A DNA stretch of 64,000 nt from Roseiarcus sp963829505 (GCA_963829505.1 CAWHIL010000004.1:310001-374000), one strand, 5' to 3'; shown: positions 10,744-20,104, numbered from the stretch's first letter. Translations and numbers: made by a program. Notes: generated by a model from the sequence alone, not told the origin.

Positions 10744-12459
10744 TTAGTCAGAACGCCCCATGCGCGCACGGCAGCGCGCCTGATCGCGCGGGCGGCCCAG
10801 CTCTTCGTAACGCGTGGCCGCCTCGTCGAACGCCGCCAGCGCCCGGACCTCGTTCTTCTGCGCCCGCCGCTGGACGCCGCGCGCCTCCCAAAGGGCGGCG
10901 GCCCACGGGCCCCCGTGCCACATGCCGGCGATCCGCTCGGCGTCGTTCAGACGGCGGTTGACCTGTTCGAGGTCTCCGGCCTCGGAGAGGGCGATGGCCG
11001 AGGCCGTTCGCAGCGCCATCGAGCAGGGTTGGCAGGCGCCGTGGGTCATCAGCCGGTCGCCTGCGAGGATCTCGGCCGCGGCCTCCTCTTCGCTGGCCGC
11101 GGCCCGGACGGCGAGCGCCTGCATCCGCATGACGAGATGGGGCGCGAGCCAGGTCTCTCCCGCCTCGGCGAGGCCTCGCTGAACGAGGCGCCTCGCGCGC
11201 CATTTCTGACCGCGCTCCAGAGCGATCTCGGCCAATCGTTCGATCGTCAGGACGCGGCCGGCGACGGCGCCGGCCTCCTGATGGAAGGCTTCTGATTTGA
11301 TGAGCCACGATTCCGCTTCATCGAGCTGGCCCGAAAACAGGGCCGCCGCGCCGAGCAGAAGGCAGGCGAGCCCCTTGCCGGCGCTCGACCCGGCCTCCTC
11401 GGCGACCGCCAGCAGCTCGCGGGCCTGTTCCGCGACATGCGCGTGGCCCGAGGCGCCGCAGAGGCAGAATTCCGAGAGACACAGGTGTCCGTCGAAGACA
11501 TGCTGGACGAACGCGGGCCTCGCGCGCACCCACTCGATGAATTCGGTGCGGAAGAGATCCGGCCATTGCTGGCGCATGTGCGCGGTCAGTCCGAGCAGCG
11601 CGCTCGCCTCGCCGACCTCCCGCGCCAGATCGGCCGCGAGCGCGAGGTTGCGGGTTTCGCGCGCGATCTCGCCCGCCTTGTCGAACTCGCCGCTCTGGAG
11701 CCGCACGAGGCCCCATGCGAGCGAGGCGCGAATGCTCTCCGACGGATCGACGGCGCTCGCGCCGGTCAGCGCCAGCGCCTTCTCGTAGAGCGCAATCGTC
11801 GCCGCGCTGGGTCCGACCCCGAGTTCGGCGTGCAGGCTGTCGCGCAGGTGGTTGAAGAGCCGGATCGCCTCGCCGCGATTGCCGGCGTCGAGCGCCGCCT
11901 GCATCAGCGCGCACTGGGCCTGTTCGTCGGTTGGGTCGAGCGCGATCAGCCGTTGCCAAAGCTCGCCGGCGCGCAAGAGGTCGACATAGCGCTGCTGCAG
12001 GGCGCGCCTCGGCGCGTCGAGCCAGTCGGCGTAGGGGTCGTCGGGCAGGAGCGGACCTCCATAGAGGTCGGCGGCGCGCTCGAAGGCGGCGCGCTCGCGA
12101 CTGCGGAATGCGGCGCTCGCGGCGCTCTCGAAGCGCTCGGCGTCGATCTCGAGTTCGGCATGGGGAGCGAGCGCGACGACGTCGTTCGTCACCTCGATCA
12201 GTTCGTGGACGCCGAGCGACCGGCGCGCGAAGTGGATGGCCTTGCGCAGATTGGCGCCGCCCGCCTCGAGGTCGAGGTCCGGCCAGAAGATCGTCATCGC
12301 CTGCTCGCGATGCACGCGATGGGACGGCGAGACCGCGATGAGCTTGACCAGAGCGGCCGCGCGGTCGCGCGGCCAATCGGCGGCCGGAATCAGGCGATCG
12401 TCGATGCTGACGTCGAACCTGCCGAGCAGTCGGATCGAAACGCGCAAGGGCTGCGCCAT
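10744..12459 (-). CDS. BTAD-domain (SARP/AfsR-like) transcriptional regulator with TPR-like C-terminus
   Basis: 571 residues from the ATG at 12459. Residues 1-95 look like the winged-helix DNA-binding domain of SARP/AfsR regulators (RLLGRFDVSIDDRLIP, then a Trp-Pro-Arg-Asp-Arg helix and a FWPDLDLEAGGANLRKAIHFARRSLG stretch). Residues about 100-245 form a bacterial transcriptional activation domain (LYGGPLLPD, YVDLLRAGELW, RDSLHAELGVGPSAATIALYE). The remainder is helical and Ala/Glu-rich like TPR repeats, with no P-loop ATPase module. It is divergent from the peroxiredoxin gene, 114 bp away, and may regulate it. The target is unknown. Confidence 0.75.
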   Translation of the reverse strand: MAQPLRVSIRLLGRFDVSIDDRLIPAADWPRDRAAALVKLIAVSPSHRVHREQAMTIFWPDLDLEAGGANLRKAIHFARRSLGVHELIEVTNDVVALAPHAELEIDAERFESAASAAFRSRERAAFERAADLYGGPLLPDDPYADWLDAPRRALQQRYVDLLRAGELWQRLIALDPTDEQAQCALMQAALDAGNRGEAIRLFNHLRDSLHAELGVGPSAATIALYEKALALTGASAVDPSESIRASLAWGLVRLQSGEFDKAGEIARETRNLALAADLAREVGEASALLGLTAHMRQQWPDLFRTEFIEWVRARPAFVQHVFDGHLCLSEFCLCGASGHAHVAEQARELLAVAEEAGSSAGKGLACLLLGAAALFSGQLDEAESWLIKSEAFHQEAGAVAGRVLTIERLAEIALERGQKWRARRLVQRGLAEAGETWLAPHLVMRMQALAVRAAASEEEAAAEILAGDRLMTHGACQPCSMALRTASAIALSEAGDLEQVNRRLNDAERIAGMWHGGPWAAALWEARGVQRRAQKNEVRALAAFDEAATRYEELGRPRDQARCRARMGRSD

Positions 12460-12573
12460 CCCAGTGTCGCGCCCCCTCGTCACAAGCCGGCGGCCGTCAG
12501 GGAACGATGGCGGAACATAGATTTCCTACGGTGCTCCCGCAATCGAGATTCCGATTGAACGAGGAGAAACACC

Positions 12574-13239
12574 ATGTCGCTTCGAATTGCCGAGACCGCT
12601 CCGGACTTCACTGCCGACACGACGCAGGGCCCGATCTCGTTCCACCAGTGGATGGGTGACAATTGGTGCATCCTGTTCTCGCATCCCAAGGACTTCACCC
12701 CTGTCTGCACGACGGAACTCGGCTATATGGCGCGCCTCAAGCCCGAGTTCGACAAGCGCGGTGTGAAGGTCATTGGGCTGTCCGTCGATCCGGTCGATCG
12801 GCACGCAGGCTGGGCGAAGGACATCGAAGAGACCCAAGGCGCGGCGCCGAACTTTCCGATGATCGGCGACCCGAGCCTCGCCGTCTCGAAACTTTACGAC
12901 ATGTTGCCGGCCTCGTCCGGCGACACTTCCGACGGCCGGACGGCGGCGGACAATCAGACCGTGCGCAACGTGTACGTCATCGGCCCGGACAAGAAGATCA
13001 AGCTCATCATTTCCTACCCGATGACCACGGGCCGCAACTTCGACGAGGTGTTGCGCGTGGTCGATTCGCTCCAGCTGACCGCCAAGCACCGCCTCGCCAC
13101 CCCGGTGAACTGGAAGCCGGGCGACGACGTCATCATCGCCGGGTCGGTCTCGAACGACGACGCAAGGAAGCTCTATCCGCAGGGCTGGAAGGAGCCGAAG
13201 CCCTATATCCGCATCGTTCCCCAGCCGGTGCTGACCTGA
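12574..13239 (+). CDS. 1-Cys peroxiredoxin (Prx6 subfamily)
   Basis: 221 residues, the usual length for Prx6-type enzymes. The peroxidatic cysteine lies in PKDFTPVCTTELG near residue 47, with the conserved Thr and a distal Arg (TVRNVYVIGPDKKIKLII). The long C-terminal dimerisation arm with NWKPGDDVII and YPQGWKEPKPYIR marks the Prx6 group, which usually lacks a resolving cysteine. It reduces H2O2 and alkyl hydroperoxides in the cytoplasm. GAGGAG precedes the start. The flavoprotein gene 106 bp downstream on the same strand may be co-expressed. Confidence 0.93.
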   Translation: MSLRIAETAPDFTADTTQGPISFHQWMGDNWCILFSHPKDFTPVCTTELGYMARLKPEFDKRGVKVIGLSVDPVDRHAGWAKDIEETQGAAPNFPMIGDPSLAVSKLYDMLPASSGDTSDGRTAADNQTVRNVYVIGPDKKIKLIISYPMTTGRNFDEVLRVVDSLQLTAKHRLATPVNWKPGDDVIIAGSVSNDDARKLYPQGWKEPKPYIRIVPQPVLT

Positions 13240-13345
13240 AACCCGGGCGGCGGGGACGACGACATCCTCGCCGCCGCCGTTCGAGAAAGATCCGCCGGCG
13301 CCTTTCCGCTTTGACGTCGGCCTCTGCAGCCGGAAAGGGATTGAC

Positions 13346-14488
13346 ATGAACAATGCAGGCAAACCGCGGATCGTCGTGCTCGGCGCCGGCTTCGGCGGCC
13401 TCGAGCTGACGACGCTTCTGTCCGAAGCCTTGGGCGACAGCATCGATGTGACGCTCGTCGACAAAAACGATTCCTTTGTATTCGGCTTCTCGAAGCTCGA
13501 CGTGATGTTCGGCTACAAGGCGCCCGACGCGGTTCGAATGCCCTACAGCCGCTACGCCAAGCCGGGCGTCAGGCTCATGAAAGGCGCCGTCGCCGCGATC
13601 GATCCCGACAGGCGCGAAATCACGACCGACGTCGGCGTCCTTCACGCCGATTATCTCGTCGTGGCGCTCGGCGCGGACTACGACTTCGACGCAACCCCAG
13701 GGCTCGCGGCGACGACCGAGTTTTATACGGTCGCCGGCGCGGAGCGGCTGAGGACGATCCTGCCGGCCTTCGCCAAGGGCAGAGCGCTCATCGGCGTCTG
13801 CGGGGCGCCCTACAAGTGTCCCCCCGCGCCCAGCGAATGCGCCTTGATGCTGCACGACCATCTGGTGAAGAAGGGCGTCCGCGACGCGTGCGAGATCGCG
13901 CTCGTCCTGCCGCTCGGCAGTCCGGTGCCGCCGTCGCCGGAGACGTCACGCGCGCTGCTCAAGGCGTTCGCCGAGCGCAACATCGACTTCATCCCCGGCC
14001 GCCGGGTCGCGTCCATCGACAATCCGCGCAACGTCGCCGTGCTCGACGACGGACAAGAGATGCCGTTCGATCTCTTCCTCGGCGTGCCGAAGCACCGTGT
14101 CCCTGCGGTCGTCCTCGAAAGCGGGCTCTCCGACAACGGCTGGATCACCGTCAACCCGCGTACGCTCGAAACTCGATATGCGAACGTCTACGCGATCGGC
14201 GACGGCGCCAATACCGGCACGCCCAAGGCAGGCGTTTTCGCGGAAGGCGCCGCCCGCGCGGTCGCCAGCGCGCTCATCGCCAAACTGCGCGGCGGCGGAG
14301 AGGCCACGCCATATGACGGCTTCGGGACCTGCTACATCGAGTTCGGCGCCGGACGCATCGGCAAGGTCGAGGTCGATTTCTTCTCGGGACCGGCGCCGAC
14401 GGGCAAATACCACGAACCCTCGGTCGCTCTCCGCGCGGACAAGGAGGCGTTTGGTTCGAGCCGACGGTCTCGCTGGTTCGGTCTGTGA
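13346..14488 (+). CDS. FAD/NAD(P)-binding oxidoreductase, sulfide:quinone reductase-like
   Basis: 380 residues. The N-terminal dinucleotide-binding motif is VVLGAGFGGLELTTLL, and a second FAD contact near the C-terminal third is YANVYAIGDGANTGTPKAGVFAEGAA. A cysteine in GVCGAPYKCPPAPSECALML sits where SQR-family and flavocytochrome c-type enzymes carry a redox cysteine. The family transfers electrons from sulfide or NADH to quinones at the membrane. The SQR triad of cysteines is not clearly complete, so the substrate is uncertain. The peroxiredoxin gene lies upstream. Confidence 0.8.
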   Translation: MNNAGKPRIVVLGAGFGGLELTTLLSEALGDSIDVTLVDKNDSFVFGFSKLDVMFGYKAPDAVRMPYSRYAKPGVRLMKGAVAAIDPDRREITTDVGVLHADYLVVALGADYDFDATPGLAATTEFYTVAGAERLRTILPAFAKGRALIGVCGAPYKCPPAPSECALMLHDHLVKKGVRDACEIALVLPLGSPVPPSPETSRALLKAFAERNIDFIPGRRVASIDNPRNVAVLDDGQEMPFDLFLGVPKHRVPAVVLESGLSDNGWITVNPRTLETRYANVYAIGDGANTGTPKAGVFAEGAARAVASALIAKLRGGGEATPYDGFGTCYIEFGAGRIGKVEVDFFSGPAPTGKYHEPSVALRADKEAFGSSRRSRWFGL

Positions 14489-14752
14489 TCGCCGCGGGCG
14501 GCCGAGCCAGGGAATCGGCGCCGGCGAGGCCTCCGAAAGCGCGCCGCCTGGGTGCTCGCGCGCCTCCCCGCCTTCATCCCCGGAGCGCCTGCCGGCGTCG
14601 GTTGGGGCGGACGTGCGTCGCGCCGGGAGTTCACCTCGCGTTCACCAACGTCGCCTAAAGCTTTCCGGATACCCCCCGATCAAGAAGTCAGCCTCTGATC
14701 CGGACAGGAGGCCGCAGAGCCTCCTCGATCCCTCAAATCGGAAGAACGCGAA

Positions 14753-14962
14753 ATGCCCGAGCTTCCCGAGAACGCTTTTTCCCCCGATGACGGGCCGACG
14801 GGGCCGGCCCCTCGCGATCCAGGCCAGGGAGCGGTCCTCGCCGCGCAGGCCGACCTCATGCTGGCCCGCTATCCTGCTCAGGTCCGGGGCGAGTTGATCG
14901 ACCTTCTGCGGATCCTCTCGGCCAGAGAGGGAGAGGCTGAGCCGAGGGCCTTCGGCGGCTAG
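14753..14962 (+). CDS. Small hypothetical protein
   Basis: 69 residues, ATG preceded by GGAAGA at usable spacing. The N-terminal half is Pro/Asp-rich and probably disordered. The second half (ADLMLARYPAQVRGELIDLLRILSAREGE) forms an amphipathic helix. No family is recognised. It overlaps the stop codon of the convergent cold-shock gene by 4 bp. Coding status rests only on the ribosome site and the sensible composition. Confidence 0.4.
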   Translation: MPELPENAFSPDDGPTGPAPRDPGQGAVLAAQADLMLARYPAQVRGELIDLLRILSAREGEAEPRAFGG

Positions 14963-15360
14963 CCCCGCTTCGCTGGTCGTCCCGGCCGAGGCTCGTAGGA
15001 CCTTCCGCTCGCCCCGATCGTGACGGCGACTTCGACGGCGTCATTCGTTTCGCCCACGCGCATCGCCATCGCCCGCGACAGAGAGACGAACCATGACGCC
15101 TTTCGCCCGGGTAGCGGGACCAGTAACGACGCCGCTGCGGCGGGCGCACTCGGCGGAACGCTCAGATTTTCGGCAAAAAGCTCGCCCGTGCGTTCATCCG
15201 CGACCGCCTCGAAGTCAACAGTCTGGCCCGCTTTCAATTCGGTCAGGCCGGCGCGGTTGACCGCGGCGATATCTACGTAGAGGTTGAACCCTCCATCAGT
15301 TGGATGAATTACCCCGTAGCCCTTGCGGACGTTGAACCATTTTACGGTTCCAGTTCTCAT
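14959..15360 (-). CDS. Cold-shock domain protein with C-terminal extension
   Basis: 133 residues from the ATG at 15360. Residues 1-66 are a cold-shock domain. RNP1 is readable as KWFNVRKGYGVIHP. RNP2 is unusual, with NLYVDIAAV in place of the normal DVFVHISA pattern, so one aromatic-His pair that binds RNA is missing. Residues 70-133 are an Ala/Pro-rich linker and a short basic tail (SYEPRPGRPAKRG). Typical CspA is about 70 residues, so this is an extended form. About 470 bp separate its start from the next gene, room for a long cold-shock-type leader. Confidence 0.8.
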   Translation of the reverse strand: MRTGTVKWFNVRKGYGVIHPTDGGFNLYVDIAAVNRAGLTELKAGQTVDFEAVADERTGELFAENLSVPPSAPAAAASLLVPLPGRKASWFVSLSRAMAMRVGETNDAVEVAVTIGASGRSYEPRPGRPAKRG

Positions 15361-15828
15361 GCAAATCGCTCCGCACAAAGACCCCCGCGAATCATCGTTT
15401 CAACGCCTCCCTCGCCAACTTTGAGCCTAAATTTCGCCGGACAGAAGTTAAACGACGTTAATGTTATCGCTGCGCACTTGGGTGACAGAGAAGCCGGTGA
15501 ACAAGCGCCGGAAATTCCGGTTTATTGTTCTCGTCCCGCAATCAATTGTCAGATTTGCACAGGCGCGTGGATTCGTTGCACCTCCGATCTTAAGTTAAAA
15601 CGAATAAATAAGGCCTAACGCTAAATTAAATTTCCTCAACGTGAGCGTAAACTTCGGTCCCTGCAAATGAAAGATTGTGAAATACAATCGCCTCATTTCG
15701 AGGATTATTGACGTTGTTACTGCCGCCGATGTCGGCGCACCGGGCGCGCGACAGTAGCCGCCAAGGAGGGTGTCTTATCGCCGCCGTTGTTTCGCAGGCG
15801 GTGGCTTCGCCAAGGTCGCGCCGGTTTC
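15361..15828. other. Intergenic region, AT-richer than average
   Basis: These 468 bp lie upstream of the cold-shock gene and downstream of the esterase gene, both on the minus strand. The stretch around 15550-15720 is noticeably AT-rich (TTAAGTTAAAACGAATAAA and similar). It could hold the cold-shock promoter and a structured leader. I see no convincing gene. Confidence 0.4.
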
Positions 15829-17151
15829 CTATCGCCCCTCGGTCTCCAAAAAGAACCGCAGCATCTCGCGCGACGCGTCGGGCCCTGCGGCGTCGGCGAA
15901 CGACCCTGCCGGATCTCCGCCCGACCAGGCGTGGCCGAGGCCCTCGACGGCCCAGCCTTCGGCGTGCGCGACGCCGAGGGGGTCGGTGACGATCATGCGT
16001 GTATAGGCTCGCCCGCCCGCGACCCCGTCGAGAAGGATGTCTCGTGGCTCGGCGACGCCGGCGCGTGCGTCGGCGAGGATGGCCTCGGCGTTCGAGGGCG
16101 CGACGGTCGCATCGTTTCCGCCGTGGAAGACGATGGTGCGGACGCGTTCTTTTGCGCGCTTTCTCCCCGCCGCCTTCGACGGCTTCTTGAGGCCGCGCAT
16201 TGCGGCGAGGCCCGACGGCAGGTCGCCCCCCGCGCCGTATGGCAGCCCGGAATGGACGCCGGCGGCCGAGAAGAGGTCGGGATAGGTCGCCGCCAGGATC
16301 GCCGCCATTGCGCCGCCGGCCGACAGGCCCGCCACGTAGATGCGCGTCGGATCGACGGCGAAATCGGCAGCGACCGCGCGGGCAAGACCCGCCAGAATCG
16401 CGGGCTCGCCCTCGTCGCGCCTCTGGTTGGCGCGCTTGAACCAGTTCCAGCAGGCCGAAGGATTGGCGCCCCTCGGCTGCTCCGGATAGGCGACAACGAA
16501 GCCGAGTTCGTCGGCGAGCGCGTTCATCCGCGTGCCGACGGCGAAATCGTCCGGCGTCTGGGTGCAGCCGTGCAGCATGAGGATCAGCGGCCGGGCGCGG
16601 CCATCCGCACGGACCGGCGCATAGACCTTGTAGTCGCGCGCGCCCGCGGCGCAGGAGAAGCTTCGCGCGATCCAGGCCGCCCCCGGGGGAATTTCCGCGG
16701 CCGGCGTTCCACGCAAGGCGCGCGAGGGCGCGCCGGAGGCAAACGGCAGCTCTTTCCGCAGACGCCTCAGGACGTCGCCGAGGCGCCGCCGTGGGGGCTC
16801 GCTCGTCTCGCGCGGCGCCTCCGCGGGGCTCGGGGCCGTGGGCGCCGGACGCGACAACGGCGTCAGCCGCGGCGGCCGAGCCGCGGACGCGCCCCGCCAG
16901 CCGACGAGCGCGCCCTCGCCGGCCGGCGTCGCCTGCGGACGCGGCGGAGCGCCGAGCATGGCCGGCGCCGCCTGGGGCGCCGCCGCATCCTCGAAGTCCG
17001 GCTCGATCTTTCCGGCATCGTGGGCGGGATCGGCGGGCGACGCGCCGTCGCGAGACAGCGCGCGCTGGATCACCCGCGTCGCCTCCATCACATCCTGCGT
17101 GCGCACGAGTTGCAACGCCCGTCGCATGGCCGCCTGAAAATCGCTCTTCAT
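15829..17151 (-). CDS. PHB depolymerase-family esterase
   Basis: 440 residues from the ATG at 17151. Residues 1-130 are an Ala/Pro-rich leader that starts with an amphipathic helix (DFQAAMRRALQLVRTQ) and has no export signal. From about 165 comes an alpha/beta hydrolase of the esterase_PHB family: an oxyanion turn in LILMLHGCTQTPDDFA, the region CWNWFKRANQRRDEGE, and the lipase box GLSAGGAMA with the nucleophile serine. A late Asp and His (HAWSGGDPAGSF) complete the triad. It is expected to cleave short esters or 3-hydroxybutyrate oligomers. A CopG-type regulator lies just upstream, 37 bp away, likely in the same operon. Confidence 0.85.
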   Translation of the reverse strand: MKSDFQAAMRRALQLVRTQDVMEATRVIQRALSRDGASPADPAHDAGKIEPDFEDAAAPQAAPAMLGAPPRPQATPAGEGALVGWRGASAARPPRLTPLSRPAPTAPSPAEAPRETSEPPRRRLGDVLRRLRKELPFASGAPSRALRGTPAAEIPPGAAWIARSFSCAAGARDYKVYAPVRADGRARPLILMLHGCTQTPDDFAVGTRMNALADELGFVVAYPEQPRGANPSACWNWFKRANQRRDEGEPAILAGLARAVAADFAVDPTRIYVAGLSAGGAMAAILAATYPDLFSAAGVHSGLPYGAGGDLPSGLAAMRGLKKPSKAAGRKRAKERVRTIVFHGGNDATVAPSNAEAILADARAGVAEPRDILLDGVAGGRAYTRMIVTDPLGVAHAEGWAVEGLGHAWSGGDPAGSFADAAGPDASREMLRFFLETEGR

Positions 17152-17188
17152 GGGTCCGGTCCTCTTCGTTGGGTCTTCGCGCTTGAGA

Positions 17189-17614
17189 TCAGCGAATGCG
17201 ATCGCCGAGCGCGGATTTGATCTCGCTTGTCGCGCGCAGCGCGCCGAGAACGGTGACGGAGGCGATCGTCTCACGCGCGAGTTCGGGCGGGACGTCGTCG
17301 TCGATCGTCGCAAGCCCGACGACCTGCACATGAAGCCTGACGCCCTTTTCCTTCAGCGCCTCCAATTCCGCGCGCGTCACGCGGCGCAGGCCGAGTTCGA
17401 GGGTCCGCCGCACGATCGACTGCTTCACGGCGTCGGCGTGGGAGGCGAGCTGATTGCGAATCGCGGTGCGGATGAAATCCGTCCGGTTGGAATAAAATCC
17501 TTCCCGCACCAGAAGATCGATGTGGCCGAGATCGACGTAACCGAGGTTGATCGTGATCTTCTCGCTTTCGCTCTCCCGGTCGCGCAGCCGACGGTCTCCG
17601 CTCACGTCCGCCAT
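17189..17614 (-). CDS. CopG/ribbon-helix-helix family regulator
   Basis: 141 residues. Residues 18-65 match the RHH fold: a beta strand EKITINLGYVDLGHIDLLV, then a helix and turn FYSNRTDFIRTAIRNQL. The rest is helical and acidic, of unknown role. AAGGAG abuts the ATG at 17614 with no spacer, so the GTG at 17605, nine bases downstream of that site, may be the real start. It precedes the esterase gene in the same direction and probably controls it. Related regulators are found next to PHB depolymerase-like genes in Hyphomicrobiales. Confidence 0.75.
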   Translation of the reverse strand: MADVSGDRRLRDRESESEKITINLGYVDLGHIDLLVREGFYSNRTDFIRTAIRNQLASHADAVKQSIVRRTLELGLRRVTRAELEALKEKGVRLHVQVVGLATIDDDVPPELARETIASVTVLGALRATSEIKSALGDRIR

Positions 17615-17988
17615 CTCCTTGCCATCTGCATGGATGGTATATGGATGGAGACGATGGCCGATGCAAGGCGGGCTCCTGGGCGGCCCGAGACGACGGGCGC
17701 TCTTTCGCGCGCTGCTTACGACCGAAGCGCGGTATTCAAACGCCTCCGCGCGACCGGGCGGCCCTGGCGGGAAGCGCCGTCGCCCGCGGGAGCGGCGAAC
17801 CGACCTTCACCGAGAGACAAGATTTTGAAGGAGATAGGACCGCTACGTCGCGTCTCGTGCGGATCGGCCGCCGGCCACGGAGGCCCGCGACGGCTGCGCC
17901 TCGACGGGAGGGCATGGGGTGGCGACGCCGTCACGCCGCTTGCAGAATATTCGGGGCCGGCCGAAGCGAGCCCCGTAGGCGCCCGCCT
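17615..17988. other. Intergenic region between the Tad locus end and the regulator gene
   Basis: 374 bp. All flanking genes are on the minus strand, so this carries the 3' end of the Tad transcript and the promoter of the CopG-type gene. A short direct repeat, GCATGGATGGTATATGGATGG (17628-17648), lies close to the start and could be an RHH operator. No terminator hairpin or gene is convincing. Confidence 0.35.
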
Positions 17989-18468
17989 CTACTGCCCTCC
18001 GCCGCCCGAAGCCCCGCCGCCGCTCGTAGTGTTGTTGATCGTAATGCCTGACCCGCCGCTCGCGCCGGCGTCGACCAGAGGGGGCCTCTTCCCGGCCTCG
18101 AATTCGTTGACCGCCCGCGCCATCTGCGCGCCGTTGCCCGGGATCCGGGTGTTGCCCGAGCGGGGAGGCCAGGGCGTCGCGGTCTGAAGCGCGGTGTTGG
18201 CGGCCTGGGCGTTGCCGGCGCCGCCGGAGATCGTCAGGCTGCGCTGCGTGTAATCGGTGAAAGGATCGTTGAACGGCTTTTCGCCGAGCGAGAAGGCCGA
18301 GGTGGGGCTCGTGACGGTCGCCGGCACGTAGCCGAGGTAGCTGTTCTGATAGACGGGCGGGTAGGGGCACGGCGCCCGGTAGCAGTCCGGATAGGCGGGC
18401 GGATTGCATCCGCTGAGCGCGGCGGCGAGCGCGAGCCCGGAGAGCGCTTTGAGCGACGACATGCGCAT
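17989..18468 (-). CDS. Tad-locus lipoprotein of unknown function
   Basis: 159 residues. There is a lipoprotein signal (MRMSSLKALSGLALAAALSGC) with cysteine at residue 21. A Pro/Tyr/Cys-rich segment follows (YPDCYRAPCPYPPVYQ), then a Ser/Thr/Asn region and a Gly-rich tail. Its start overlaps the cpaC stop in an ATGA junction, implying translational coupling with the secretin. This is the position where other Tad loci place CpaD, a secretin-associated lipoprotein, but I see no CpaD motif and the protein is shorter. It may be a secretin pilotin or accessory. Confidence 0.7.
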   Translation of the reverse strand: MRMSSLKALSGLALAAALSGCNPPAYPDCYRAPCPYPPVYQNSYLGYVPATVTSPTSAFSLGEKPFNDPFTDYTQRSLTISGGAGNAQAANTALQTATPWPPRSGNTRIPGNGAQMARAVNEFEAGKRPPLVDAGASGGSGITINNTTSGGGASGGGGQ

Positions 18469-20066
18469 CACTTGGTCTCCAGGATATAGCCGTAGGGGCC
18501 CTGCACGCCGCCGCCGCTGGTGACGAATTCGGTGTATTTCTTCTTCCGCTCGAGGTCGCCCATGAGGAAGAGGTCGACGTCGTTGGCCGGCAGCGTATTG
18601 TCGAAGGGCGTCGCGAGATGCGTGCCCGGCGCCACCGGCTTGACGAGGTGCACGGTCACGATGACGACGAGATCGGTTTCCTGCTTCTGGTAGTTCGTCG
18701 AGCGGAAGAGCGCCCCGAGCACCGGCACGTCGCCGATCCATGGCAATTGGGCGAGTTCGTTCACGTCCTGCGCCTGCAGGAGGCCGGCGACCGCGAAGCT
18801 CTGGCCGTCGCGCAGTTCGACGGTCGTGTCGGCGCTGCGCGTGTTCAGTTCCGGGATCGTCGTTCCGTTGACGTTGACCTCGTTCGTCGAGGAAACCTGG
18901 CAGACCTGGGGTCCGAGATGGACGTTGATGAGGCCGGTGTTCAGGACCGTCGGCACGAAGTTGAGGGTGACCCCGCAAGGATAGTAGTTGACCGTGACGG
19001 TCGGCGTGCCGCCGATGGTGCCGGGCTGGACGGTCGGGATCGGGATCTGCGAACCGGCGAAGAAGCTCGCCTTCTCGCCCGATTGCGAGATGAGGTCGGG
19101 CTCGGCGAGCGTCTTGACGAGGCCCTTGTCCTCGAGCGCCGAGATCAGCGCGTCGACCTGCAGGCCGTGCGTGTTGATGACGTTGGCGAGCAGCGCGCCG
19201 AACGGGAAGGCGGCCGCGGCGCTTCCGGGGAAGAGCGCGCCGAGGAGGGGAACGAGGTTCGTTTCTCCGCTCGACGTGTCCTTTTGGACGCCGATGCTTT
19301 GGCCGCTGGCGCTGGTGGTGACGGTCCCGGCCGAAGTGGTCACGCTGCCGGTGGTTGCGCCGGCGCCGGCCGACTGAGAAACCTGGCCGAGCCCCGATAC
19401 GCCGAGGCCGTTCTTGTTCATGCCGAAGAGGTTGACGCCGAAATCGCGGCCCGCCGTGCGGTCGGCCTCGAGAAAGCGCACCTTCAGCATCACCTGCTGC
19501 GAGGGGGCGACCTGCATGGCGTTGATGACCGAGGTGTCCTTGACGAGGCCCTTGGCGACATCGACGGCGCGCGCCGCCGACACCGAATCGCTCGCCTGTC
19601 CGCTCAGCACCACCTCGCCGTTGGCGCTGCCAACTCGGATGGCGTCCGAGCCGGTGCTGGCGGCGATCTTGCTGTTGAGCGCGCCGGTGTCGAGCGCCAC
19701 CTCGAGATCGACCACCGAGCACAGCTCTTTCTTTTCGTTGAACACGGAGATGTTCGTCGTGCCGACCTTCTTGCCCTGGACATAGAGCGTCTGGTCGGTC
19801 ATCGGCAGGATGTCGGCGATATCGGGCGAGCCGATCACCGCGGTCGAGAACTTGCACCTGAATTTCAGCGTCTTGGACTTGTTGACGGTGACCGAATAGC
19901 TGGCGACGGGAGCGCCTTCGGCGACCTGCGCCATCGCCTCGAGCGACCAGGAGGACGCGAGGCCCGCTGTCGTCACGGCCGTCGTCAGGAGGCGGCCGAA
20001 GCGCAGCGCGCGGTCGATCCGCGTCCGCCGGCGCCTCTCCGCCTGGGTCTGATCCCTGTGTCTCAC
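18468..20066 (-). CDS. cpaC: Tad pilus secretin CpaC/RcpA
   Basis: 532 residues from the GTG at 20066, which has GGAGGG seven bases upstream. A long signal peptide spans about 1-45. An N-terminal pilus-assembly domain (SYSVTVNKSKTLKF, then IADILPMTDQTLYVQGKKVGTTNISVF) and a BON-like segment (NGEVVLSGQASD) follow. The C-terminal secretin domain includes LISALEDKGLVKTLAEPDL, TIPELNTRSADTTVELRDGQSFAVAGLL and PVLGALFRSTNYQKQETDLVVIVTVHLVKP. It forms the outer-membrane pore for the Flp pilus. In many Tad loci cpaC follows cpaB; here it sits near the end of the locus, after tadG and tadD. Confidence 0.93.
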   Translation of the reverse strand: MRHRDQTQAERRRRTRIDRALRFGRLLTTAVTTAGLASSWSLEAMAQVAEGAPVASYSVTVNKSKTLKFRCKFSTAVIGSPDIADILPMTDQTLYVQGKKVGTTNISVFNEKKELCSVVDLEVALDTGALNSKIAASTGSDAIRVGSANGEVVLSGQASDSVSAARAVDVAKGLVKDTSVINAMQVAPSQQVMLKVRFLEADRTAGRDFGVNLFGMNKNGLGVSGLGQVSQSAGAGATTGSVTTSAGTVTTSASGQSIGVQKDTSSGETNLVPLLGALFPGSAAAAFPFGALLANVINTHGLQVDALISALEDKGLVKTLAEPDLISQSGEKASFFAGSQIPIPTVQPGTIGGTPTVTVNYYPCGVTLNFVPTVLNTGLINVHLGPQVCQVSSTNEVNVNGTTIPELNTRSADTTVELRDGQSFAVAGLLQAQDVNELAQLPWIGDVPVLGALFRSTNYQKQETDLVVIVTVHLVKPVAPGTHLATPFDNTLPANDVDLFLMGDLERKKKYTEFVTSGGGVQGPYGYILETK

Positions 20067-20104
20067 GTCGATGCCCTCCGTCCTTCCGCCGATAGGCCGC
20101 GCCC

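Noticed and set aside
18469..19857. A 622-residue frame joining the lipoprotein to upstream sequence
   Set aside because: Upstream residues are the out-of-frame shadow of cpaC. Only the part from the ATG at 18468 has a signal peptide and lipobox.
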